DNA of 64,000 nucleotides from Aporrectodea caliginosa (taxonomy: Eukaryota > Annelida > Clitellata > Crassiclitellata > Lumbricidae): NCBI GenBank assembly GCA_020284085.1, contig JACEVL010000147.1, positions 1,072,501-1,136,500 on the forward strand, given 5' to 3'. The translations under genes and the position numbers were made by a program. Positions 1-10,200 of the stretch are shown here, one piece after another (positions within the stretch are counted from its first letter, which is position 1; every line of letters begins with the position of its first letter). The notes below the pieces were generated by a model, which saw only the letters and a program-made list of their open reading frames with translations, did no database searches and was not told the DNA's origin.

Positions 1-823
1 TACAGATTTATAGTCTTCGTAAGTGTTCGCATGACTTGCGCTTACATGCACGCAAGATTTATCGACGCGATCGAAGCGTGTCGCACTTATGCACTTCAAT
101 CGGGATAATCCGTTTTACTCGGACAAGTCCGCGAGCCATAATCACGGCTGTCTGCGGTCAGTTCGAGGACCATCGTCCAAATACAAGTAGGACAATAGTT
201 GTGGTCGTCGGCGACATGACCGGACGCTGTCCCTCGGTTGACCCGGGCAAATAGCGCGGCGTTTGCCCTGCCTCACTAATCTGATTGGCGTCTAATATTT
301 TTGATGCGTCCAGGCGTTGACGGACCAGTGTGTGTTTATGTGACCGTAAGAGACAATCTCGCTCGATCAACAGCGTCTTTCAAAGCTATTCGATTACGCG
401 ATCAAAACTTGCGGCCGCGAGTGTAGGACCTATGCGCGTCCGAGCAGCGTTCTGATGTGCCGCTTGCGTAAGATTGGAGTTGGCGGAGGCAATTGACGTA
501 TTATGTGCGCACGTGACGGATAATGTTAATTGGTGATAATAAGGAAAACAAGGATATGGATTGGAAGTCGAGAATCGGGAACAAATTATGCCATGTTGGG
601 TTGCAATGATTTTGAGGATGCCGGTTCGCATACCGATGGTGGATTTATTGTATTTCAATGGCACAGTCGATCTGTAAGCCTACACGAGATCATTATGGCG
701 TGGTCCGGCCGGTTAGGGCTGTTAAAGGTTTTTTTAAAGCCCATCGCAAAATTAAGTTTTTTGGTTTTATTCAAATTTAGAAATTATAAATGCCAAAAAT
801 GGCATCTCACTCTATTATGTGAT
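1..823. other. unassigned flank
   Basis: No convincing gene is visible here. Short ORFs exist on both strands, but none has recognisable motifs or splice context. Base composition is less AT-rich than the introns downstream and CpG is fairly frequent (CGATCGAAGCG, GCGGCCGCG), so it may be old intergenic or promoter-proximal DNA of something to the left. Confidence 0.4.
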
Positions 824-991
824 CAGTGGCGGCGCCAGAGGGGTGCTTAGCCCCCCTAACTGCGGTCCAGCCCCCTAAAAGGAAAGGTTTTAAGCAAAAA
901 AACTTAAGGTCGTCGCATCCCAATGGGAATAACTTACCATGGCTTTTTGAGCTTTAGCCCCCCCAAACCTGAAATCCTGGCGCCGCCACTG
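824..991. mobile_element. 168-bp hAT-like MITE
   Basis: Both ends carry the inverted repeat CAGTGGCGGCGCCAG. The interior is C-rich with no ORF. Flanks at 816-823 (TATGTGAT) and 992-999 (TATGTGAA) match in 7 of 8 bases, as expected for an aged 8-bp target duplication. TIR length and 8-bp duplication fit hAT-type non-autonomous elements; the family name is inference. Confidence 0.75.
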
Positions 992-1014
992 TATGTGAAA
1001 GATCAACTTACCCA

Positions 1015-1018
<4 letters not shown>

Positions 1019-1091
<73 letters not shown>
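1019..1091. repeat. (TA)n microsatellite
   Basis: About 73 bases of nearly pure alternating TA. It is read through in one frame as a false Tyr-Ile repeat ORF. Confidence 0.95.
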
Positions 1092-1094
<3 letters not shown>

Positions 1095-1139
1095 GGACTC
1101 TCTCTTGTAGGCTATACATATACCGACCGTGCTATAAAC

Positions 1140-1345
1140 CGAGATTCAAATCTCTCCCACCTGTGGAAACCGGACTCAGACCTCCCTCGGACTAAGATTA
1201 CTATTTTGGACAACCCCTCTGACTAGATGCAGCGCTCGTGAATAAGCTGGTGCCCTGCGCATGACCTTTGAGTGGCGCCACAGTATAAATAATTATATAA
1301 TTATTTATACTGTGGTGGCGCTTTAGAGTTTGGAGCTAGCGAACC
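1140..1345 (+). repeat. LINE-type 3' tail, family B, with palindromic insert
   Basis: This segment matches copies at 51765-51880 (same strand) and 34925-35075 (opposite strand). Shared words are GCGCTCGTGAA, AAGCTGGTGCCCT and GAGTGGCGCTTTAGA. The other copies end in GATTAC-like repeats, typical of non-LTR retrotransposon tails. Here a 38-bp perfect palindrome (1278-1315) interrupts the consensus. Confidence 0.6.
1278..1315. mobile_element. 38-bp perfect palindrome flanked by TGGCG direct repeats
   Basis: Each arm is 19 bases, starting CCACAGTATAAATAATTAT, with no spacer. TGGCG occurs immediately before (1273-1277) and after (1316-1320). Sister copies of the surrounding repeat have a single GTGGCG at this place, so the palindrome is an insertion with a 5-bp duplication. 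It looks like two transposon ends with nothing between them. Confidence 0.7.
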
Positions 1346-1469
1346 GGGACCCGCAAGAACAATAGGTCTATAGCTAGGTCTATACGTACGTGTAGACCAT
1401 TAATTAAATTCAGCACCGTGTAGGCCTACACTCGAGATCAGTTCAGACAAAAATAATAACCCGAGGTTA

Positions 1470-1590
1470 GTAGTAGTTTAAGTTTAAACGACACTGTGTG
1501 ATAACAAAGATCATTAGCGTCGCCCTCCTCCTTTATCCAGGCTTGGGACTGGCACTGCCAGAGTGCGAGCAGTGGCGGAGTTAACCAGAG
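1470..1590 (+). repeat. Interspersed repeat, family C
   Basis: It contains ATCATTAGCGTCGCCCTCCT and GGCTTGGGACTGGCACTG. Related copies lie at 14265-14345 (minus), 40955-41015, 57090-57200 and 58290-58375. No ORF. Probably the tail of a retroelement; class not determined. Confidence 0.65.
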
Positions 1591-1659
1591 GTTAAAAACG
1601 CTGATCGCTTTATATATCGCCAATGACACAATGCTCGATGCTCGGTTGATGGTGGTGTC

Positions 1660-1783
1660 GCCCAACTTGCGAGGCGCCATTTTAGCGGAAGTACGACGTC
1701 GCCTATGAAAAATAATTGCCGACCGAACCTGTCTAGGAATAGATCATTTTGCGTGTGCTGCCATATTTTACAGTGTTTGCACG
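1660..1783 (+). promoter_or_regulatory. ATP13A1 promoter-proximal region
   Basis: Between the family C repeat and the ATG at 1784 there is GCGCCATTTT (1674-1683), which resembles a YY1 site in reverse, and GCGGAAGT (1685-1692), which resembles an ETS/GABP site. No TATA box stands at a useful distance. This pair is common in housekeeping promoters of animals. The assignment rests on position and motif resemblance only. Confidence 0.4.
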
Positions 1784-2038
1784 ATGAAGGACTATTTAAG
1801 CGAAGAAATACAAGAAACAAGTCTATATAATCAGAGACACGTCTTACTGCATGGAAATGTATTTCCGTTTCTAATACTGTATTCAGGATGGCTGTATGTG
1901 TGGGCCTTTTACTTGGGCCTGTCGGAATACGTGGAAGCCGGCTTCATTGGCATGGCTGTCATAGGTGTCATTCAGGTCCTCGCCAGTCTCTTCTGTCACT
2001 GGTTCGTCCAGGTCAATTGCTTCATGACCTGTAGCAAG
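1784..2038 (+). CDS. ATP13A1: ATP13A1 exon 1
   Basis: It encodes residues 1-85, starting at ATG 1784, with two hydrophobic helices (around [19 protein letters not shown] and [19 protein letters not shown]) and the conserved ending [14 protein letters not shown]. The donor is AAG|GTACAT, phase 0. This is the first in-frame ATG after the promoter motifs; no upstream in-frame alternative with better context was seen. Confidence 0.93.
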
Positions 2039-5000
2039 GTACATATATATGGACTGTTTGATAATAGCTAAGTTTTTCAGTTGTGAAAGACTATAAATAT
2101 AGTTTACCATGATACGCTCCACAACCCGTAGTTTAGGTTGCTAAATTATTTTATATTGTCAAGTTGCAATGGAAGCTGGATTAAGGAAAAAAATTGTTTC
2201 AATAACTCGAAGTGGGATTGATGAAACTATTTCTGTCTTTAAATGGAAGTTGGATCGATGGAAATAATTTTTACCGTAAGGGTGAATATTTCAAGTCTGG
2301 TAACTTTCAGTTACCACATTATAAATAAAAATCCGGTAATCACATTTTAAAAAGCGGATCGTGTTTAAATAAATATTTAACTGCTAGATTTATTTCTTAA
2401 ATATAAATATTGAATATTTCTATATTATTTTGATAAATTGAAAAAAATAATTTAAATGTCAGGACCGCAACCGGTATCCAGTGTAGTTTCGTTATTTTTA
2501 ATTACAAGTAGTATTTAATGCATTGCAATAATTATATAAAGTTTTAAGAAGTTTTACAGAAATTATAATTTTTCACTAAAATGTGTACAAAATTATGCAT
2601 CAGGAATTTGTTTTCGGTGTAAAATATTTTGTTAAAGGTTCGTTACTTACTTACAATTATTTCTGTCAGCAACGCAACCGCATCCGATTGCGACCCTTTT
2701 AGTCAGCTGTGTGTATATTTGCTGCGCATGCGCTCTGCTATATTGTATCAACTTCCTTTCGATGTGGAGATTGCATATGCAAATATAATTTTTGATCATT
2801 TCAAACAGTTGATTATCAATTAATTTTCGACTAACCTTTACGAGTATGTTTATTGAAGGTCAGCACCGCAACCTATATTACACACACGTCATTATCGTTT
2901 AAGTAAGTTTAGGTGTCATGTCTCAGATCGCAAGAAAATACTGAAGAAACGGGACTTTTCATTGTGCACGCTCGTCAAGTGGCGTTGGTGTAATATTTTT
3001 ACTTAAACAAAAAGTCAGCACCGCAACCGTCAGCACCGCAACCAAGCAAGTAGTCGCGGTGCTGACTTCATGGTCGCGGTTCTGACACGTAGGCTACTTA
3101 GGTGTTAGGGTTTCTTTAGCTCTTAACAGAAATAACCATTATGTTTGGACAACGTTTCAGTGGTTAGAGTCTGGGTGCCAGTTAACTCTAACTGTAATTT
3201 TATTCATATCTGTAACCATACCCTTTACAGTAAATTTCAGTGGCAAAATTAGACAATGAAAATTGTATATATATCTTCAGTATTGACAATGGTTACATTG
3301 CTGTGTTTTATTATATTTCTTCAAGCACATCTACTGTAATCATGCCTCTTACTTCTAAAGAGAAATCAGCAATTTGGAGAGCAAAAATTAAAGCCAACCC
3401 TGAGCTGCATCATGCTTATTTGGAAAAAGAGAAGAAACGTCGTGAAGATAGAAAAGCTACTGGGAAGTTGAAGCTAGTCGATGAACTTAGTGCAAGAGAT
3501 AGGCGAGCAATTAATAAAAAGTGGCGCAAGCAACAGCAAGATTGTCGACAAAGAAAAAAAGATCAGTTGAATTCACCTGCTGAACCTCTTGGGTCACCTC
3601 AATAATCAGAAACATCTGGATTATCTCTTACCAGCATATCGGCTAAAGTGCGTGGTCGGAAAAAAGTTGTCGGTGCTAAGGCTAAGGTTTATCGTGAAAA
3701 CACAAAATTGAAAGAGAAACTGGAAGTGATGACAACGCAAAGAAATAAGTACAAGCAGCGTCTGTTTCGTATTCAGGGTAAATCAAAAAACAAAAGCAAC
3801 AGCAACACACCCAATTCAAAGACGAAAGTCATGTTGAAGAACTGCCGCGTAGGGACACCTGTGAGAAGAACATTACTGTTTCACAATGTACTTGTGGATG
3901 GTCTGGGTAGCTTAATAAAAGATCCAAATAAAGCTGCTGCTGTGAAACAGTCAATACACAGAATCATTTCTGCAAAGAGACTAGCATCCTATCGGCTACT
4001 ACGACTGGCACAGGGATATCTGAACTGTTCCCGAAACTTTTTGGCATCACGCGTTGGTCACAGAAAAAGACCAAACGCTGTAACAACTGATGTTGTGCAA
4101 AAGGTTGTTGATTTTTATGAAAGGGATGATGTGAGTAGGATGACATCGGGAAAGAAGCAATGCATCACCAGAAGAAAGAGGAAGAAACAAAAGCGATATT
4201 TAAATGACACAATGAAAAATCTGCATCTCAAGTTTCTGAGTGAAAATGCCGAAATTAAACTCTCATATACAATGTTTTGCAAATTCCGCCCCTTTTGGGT
4301 AGTTGCACCAGCTGTTGATGATCGAGAAACATGTATGTGTCAGACTTGTCACAATCTTGAGTTCATGGCTGGAAAACTTTTATTCCATGGGGTTATAAAT
4401 ACTCGTACACTGGGAATTTTGTCAAAGCAGTTAACATGCACAGGTGCAGCTGCAAAGACATGCATGTATCGTGAGTGTCATGATTGCGTAAACAAAAGGA
4501 TAGAGAGACAATCAGCAGTGAATTATGGTCAGCTTGTAACCTGGAATTTATGGAAGTCTCGAACAGAAAGTCGTGTGCGCCGTGTTAAAGATAAAGACGA
4601 GGAGTTCACTGTTAAAATCATTGTTAAAGATCTTGTAACAGGAACGATTAAGCAACTGATAGATGATTTTGAAGCTGAATTGAAGAAGCGTGGTTGTCGA
4701 CATTTGTACAACATTCAGCATCAGTTCTTAGCTATCCATAAAATGAAGCGAAACATCAAATCTGATGAAGCCGCTCTTCATATTGATTTTGCTGAAAACT
4801 ATGTTTGCAAACTTTCATCAGAAGTGCAGTCAATGCACTTTGGTGCATCTAAAGGCCAAGTGACGATGCACAATGGAGTCTTGTATCTGCAGGACAGAAA
4901 GTTTGCCTTCTCCACTTTATCTCCTTCTACAAGGCACGATCCAGTTGCCATTTGGGCATACCTTTCCCCTGTCATTGATTGGGTGTTAGCCCTAGTGCCA

Positions 5001-7226
5001 AATTTACGTGTTCTTCGCTTTATCAGCGACAGCCCTGCAACACAGTACCGTTGCAAAAAGAATTTCCATTTCTTTTGCAACCAGCTGTTTGAGGTATGCC
5101 CACCCACATTTCAACTGGGTTCATGGGATTATAGTGAAGCTGGTCACGGAAAGGGAGCAGCTGATGGAGTTGGAGCACTGTTGAAGCGGACCGCAGATCG
5201 GTTTGTTGCACAGGGACGTGATCTGCCTGATGCAGCTGCAGTTTTCGAAGCTTTGGTTGACCCACGACTGAATTTATCTGTGAAACTATTTCTTGTTAAA
5301 AGCCAAGAGATATCTGATATGGAATTGTTGTTGCCAGCAAATCTCAAAACACTCAGTGGCACAATGTCTGTCCACCAGATTTGTACAAGAACCAAGGGTG
5401 AAATAACTTTTCGGCCACTCAGTTGCTACTGCAGAGTAGAGTGTGACCCCTTTCCTTGTGAATGCTACAGTCCTGGCACGATGGTGTATGATGCTACCAC
5501 TCGAACACCGCCACAAGAAGCTTCTCCACAGTTACCACCTGAGCAATGTCACTTACCGCAAGATTCCACTACTAATGCACAGCTGCTCCATGAACCTTCT
5601 GATGTGCCTTTGTCTGTGCAGTCTCCTGTTGATCACCAAACTTTACCTGTTCTGAATTTACTGTTACCCATTGAAGAACCCAGTGATGAACATATTGGAA
5701 AGTTTTGTGTTGTAAAATACAGTGGTCGACCTTACCCAGGGAAAATTATTAGTGTCAATTTTTTGGATGGTGACATAGAAGTTTCATGCATGGCTACAGT
5801 TAGAGGCCCACGTGGTTCCATAGCTAACCATTTCTTTTGGCCAAATACTCCAGACATTTGCTTTTATGAGCTTCCAAACATAATTAGCCTCATTGATGAG
5901 CCTAAAGCTATTGGTCTGCACAGCAGGCATTGTGCATTGGAAGAATCAGTTTGGGCTGCTATTCTGTTGAAATTAGGTTTGTAATCTAAAGTAGTTTTGC
6001 TGTGTTTGTATTGTTTGCTGATTATTGTAGTTTTTATTATGTGCAAGAACTGGTTTATACCATTTTTACTTAAGCAGCATCAAATGTAGTCTTTGGTGTT
6101 GTGATCTGATTGAATTCAGCGTTTTTTTTATTTTATAGCTGATATTTGCTCACATTGGCCTATAACTTGTCATATATATATCTTACTAGTCTGTGGTGCT
6201 TTTGTTCACTAATATTGGATCAGAATAAATATTTGGAAGCTTTTGTTCATTACAGCTGTATTATTACTGTACTTGTGAGATAGCATAATTTACATTATTA
6301 TTTCATGTTGCTGATTTCTATAACAGTTTAGAAATGATATCAGTCAGTTGCGGTGTTGACATTTTGGTGCTAAATTTATGTTGTTTTTGTAATTATTTCT
6401 GATAATCTAATAATATTCATTTTCATTTCACCTTATTTTCATTATTTCCATGTGATGCAGTTTATACGAACTATGAAACTAGAGACAAAGTTTTGTTATT
6501 CAGCTTGTTTACCGACATTTTGAATTGGTTGCGGTGCTGACATAATGTGGTTGCGGTGCTGACATGGTATGCCACACCAACAATTTTTGAAAACAATATT
6601 TATGTGAAACTAGGACAGATCCGTTATGAACCATATTATAATATCTTTACACTGTATTTGTAGTTTTCATTTTGTAACTTTTTACAGTAAAAATCATAAC
6701 TTTTTTTTTTTTTTTTTTGGTGACTTAAAATTACCCATTATCAAATATTCACCCGTAAATAGAAGCTGGATTGATGAAACTTAGTTTTTGATGCAATAGA
6801 AGCCGGAATAATGAAAATAATTGTTTCTGTAAGTCGAAGCTGGACCCATGAGAAAAGTTCTTTGCTTACATAAAAGTTCCATTGATGAAAAATATTTTTC
6901 TAGTTAAATAGAAGTTGGGTCATTTTTGTCATTAAATGGAAGCTGGATTGATTAAAAAAAATTCTCCATGAAATGGAAGCGGGATTGATTATAGTTATGA
7001 TAGACATAGTTAGAGTGCTTACTTACCAACGTCAAATACGGCATTGAAGACATTAGAATAATTTAGCAACCTAAACTACGGGATTACCCGCTCCACTTCA
7101 TGTTGGTAAAGGCTTTTAATCAGGGATCTTTCATGTTATAATGATATGTCTATCTTTGTTTGAAATTCATGTAGCATTAAAAGCAGACTCAAACACACGC
7201 ACGCACACACGCACACGCACACGCGC

Positions 7227-7267
<41 letters not shown>

Positions 7268-10200
7268 CAAGGATGTGAAGAACTTTATCCCTCATGTACC
7301 TTACAAACGCTTGCCCTAGGTCTCATCTGACTGCACACCTGTCTGATTTTTTGTTTGTTTTTTATTTCATTATTTAACATATTTCTATTGTAACTGGTTG
7401 TGGTCTGTCAACCTGTCAGAAAATAAAACGAATATCTATCACACACACCTTGTTGAGATGGTCTGCTTGAGGACTGGTGATATACTGAGAATGTTATAAC
7501 CAGCATAAATTTAAGCCCCATTTTACGCTGTAATAATGCTCAGAATATCATGAGCTTATGTGGTGCATAGTGAATCCCAGAAACCTGAATACCCAAAATT
7601 GAATTTCCACCGGATCTATTTTCTACTCGAAAACAACATTGTTTGTTCATATGATCATATCTAACTTTTTGGGGTATTTTCCTACATACATGTATACTAC
7701 TATTCAGGATATTGGCCTACTAGTCAATCTCAATTAATAACGTTTATTTGGCCTTTAGTCTATAGATATTGGTTTTAGGGATTCAAATTCTTGGTAAAAA
7801 AGTGTTTGGGGGAATTTGGTCAATTTTGCATTGTCATCAAATCCGAAGAATCCGGTTTCAGGGATTTGGATAGACCCCAAACTTATGTGTGAGTTAATTT
7901 ATTCAAACCAAGCTTATCTCATTGCAATACTTTGTGTCTGTGAGTTTGAAGTTATTACAGTTTGTTAAATTTTGATTTTACAGCAATATATATTTTAGTC
8001 AGTGTTTGGGTCGCGTGATGAATTTGTAAGTAAGTAAACAACATCTTCTGGCACTCTGACAAATGCTTAATTTTAATACTATCATTTTTTTCTCTTTGGC
8101 AACTGTAGGCATCTAGTGCTGAAACTGCAAGTCTTGTGAAAGTTGTACCAGCTCCAAACAATGGATACACAGAACTGGTTCCTCTGTACAAGCAGAAGGT
8201 AAAACTACTCTTTAAGTTTTGCGTGTTTTAACCCAGACTTGTCGCTTTCATCACAATTTCATGTTTCAGAGATTTCTGTCCAGTGAGTTAAGTTGAAAGT
8301 GCCACTGATGAGTTTATTCTTGAAGTGGGACTTTATGAAATTAATATCAGAGTACAATTTTGAGTCGATGAGACAATTATGCACAAGGGTCAAGATCCTA
8401 AACTGAATATGCTGGGGAGCCAGTGCAATGTATCTAACTTAAATGGGAACACCCCAAATAAGATGGGTGGCAGCATTAAGAACAGCCTGAATGTTCAAAA
8501 ATGACAAAATATTAGCTTGTTAAAGTCCAGCAAAGATGGCATTACCAAAGTCCACCCTGGTACAGATAAGGGCGTGAATTATAGTAGTGATGGCATAAAA
8601 GGAGAGGGAATGGCGGATGGTACGGATGGTACGGAGCTTGCGGAGGTGGTGGCAGCATGAGTGGCAGACATTGTTGTCAGTCAAGGACAGATCCCGGTCT
8701 AGGACAACTGCAAGATCATGGACTGTGGAAGAGTAGTTATGTTGACATCCTTCAGGAAGTATTTAATGGGAAGTCAAACAGCGTATTGGGTCAAAAGTTT
8801 TTGGATCAAATCATAGGAAGTTTAACTGTATTTGTCTTGTCTTGTATTTTTGTTAACAGATGCTTTTTTTAATTACCATATGTATATACTTGAAAGTTTT
8901 GCACTTGTGCTAACAGTTGACTCTAAAAAGTAGTTATACTGTGCTATATAAAGTGTTGTCATAATTTCTTTGTTGTTTGTTAGAACTCGGTGTCTGGTGA
9001 GAAGGACATTTGGTTCATCTTTCAGAAGATGAAATACATGTATGATAGTGAGGAAAAGAAATGTTTCAAACAAGTGAAGTTTCCTGTTGACTGGCAGTTC
9101 AAACAGTACATGGAATGGAAAGGTTATCAAGAGGAAGAAGACATCACAAAAGCAGAGAAACAATATGGGAAAAACAGGTCACTTTCAATAAGATGAGCTT
9201 TACCTAGCGCACTTTAGAACTTGTGTGTGATGTATACTGAAATTCTGTTAATGAGTTCCATTATGCTGTTTGCCAACTCGTATTTTATCATATATCCTAC
9301 TCTTTGTTGACTTCAACAAACTATCTAATGTAATCGAATCTTGGAACTTCTATAGCACCACTGTAGGCACTATCAATCAGAAGCAGTCTGATTGAAACTC
9401 ATTGAATCAGTCCATGGGAAGAGGGAAGTGTGAGTTGGAAAAGGGAAGTGTGAGCTGGAAAAGGTAAGGTCTTTTGTGATCTAAAGGTCCACAGAGGGAC
9501 GGCAACATGAATAATTGAATATACACTCAAAGACAGTTACAAAATCTGGAGCCAAAACTGAAAATATGAGCCTCTGAGAATTGTTCTAGTTCTGAGAACA
9601 GTCAGAAGCAGGCAGTTAGATGACCAGGTGAGTTAATGATAGAACTTTTGATTCAACACTAAGCCCAGGCTGGCCTGAATGCAATACTCAGAAGCAGTCA
9701 ACCAGAGGCTGTGAAGCTGAATAATGTAATGCTGAAGTTGTGCAGCAGGTTGTTCAGGTGTGATTTACAGTATTACTATTCTCACTGGTTTATGTATATA
9801 TCTGGTTATTACATAGCTCCTTTTAAAATCTGTAAATGGTGCTAATGCACATTTACAAGTGTACAAATTTGCTTCTGAAGTTTGGATAAAAAATCTTCAA
9901 AAACCATCCTACATATTGTTAAATGTGAAATATATGATACTGAGTGACACTGTACAGCATAATATGTTTATTAATGTGATACATGTGGACTTTACTACAA
10001 GGGTGATCAGCATTTATAAATAGTTCTTGTTTTTGTAATAGTTCGTGTTTTTACTTACTGTTACAGCATGGCGATGGATATTCCGCAGTTTCTGGAATTG
10101 TTTAAGGAACGTGCTACAGCACCGTTCTTTGTGTTTCAAGTATTTTGTGTTGGTCTTTGGTGCCTGGATGAGTACTGGTATTACAGTATCTTTACACTCC

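Larger units (their letters stand above)
2280..6754 (+). mobile_element. 4475-bp DNA transposon nested in the outer MITE
   Basis: It begins GGGTGAATATTT (2280-2291) and ends with the inverse (6743-6754). The inverted similarity goes on imperfectly for about 36 bases. GTAA flanks both sides (2276-2279, 6755-6758). The related element at 35750-36251 shows the empty site with one GTAA, which makes both the boundaries and the 4-bp duplication firm. The interior carries one transposase-like gene and ten copies of a 15-bp motif near the two sides. A 4-bp duplication fits groups such as Sola or Academ, but I cannot assign the superfamily. Confidence 0.85.
2123..7088. mobile_element. MITE-like element (outer), interrupted by a second transposon
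   Basis: Inverted ends share GTAGTTTAGGTTGCTAAATTATT (left from 2128, right to 7079), in intron 1 of ATP13A1. The 8-bp direct repeat CGCTCCAC flanks it (2115-2122 and 7089-7096). Inside the ends lie degenerate units of about 35 bp containing ATGGAAGCTGGATTGATGAA. The left end lacks about four bases present at the right end. A short intact relative stands at 35750-36251. Without the insert at 2280-6754 plus its duplicated GTAA, about 490 bases remain. No coding capacity of its own is seen. Confidence 0.85.

Noticed and set aside
923..1195. ORF with a Tyr-Ile repeat; similar cases at 49450-49800 and 53821-54249
   Set aside because: The peptide is only the translation of (TA)n microsatellites; no other coding sign.
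3240..3341. Earlier start for the transposase-like gene
   Set aside because: The frame before 3342 opens only with GTG and encodes no basic/helical family sequence; ATG 3342 is the first plausible eukaryotic start.
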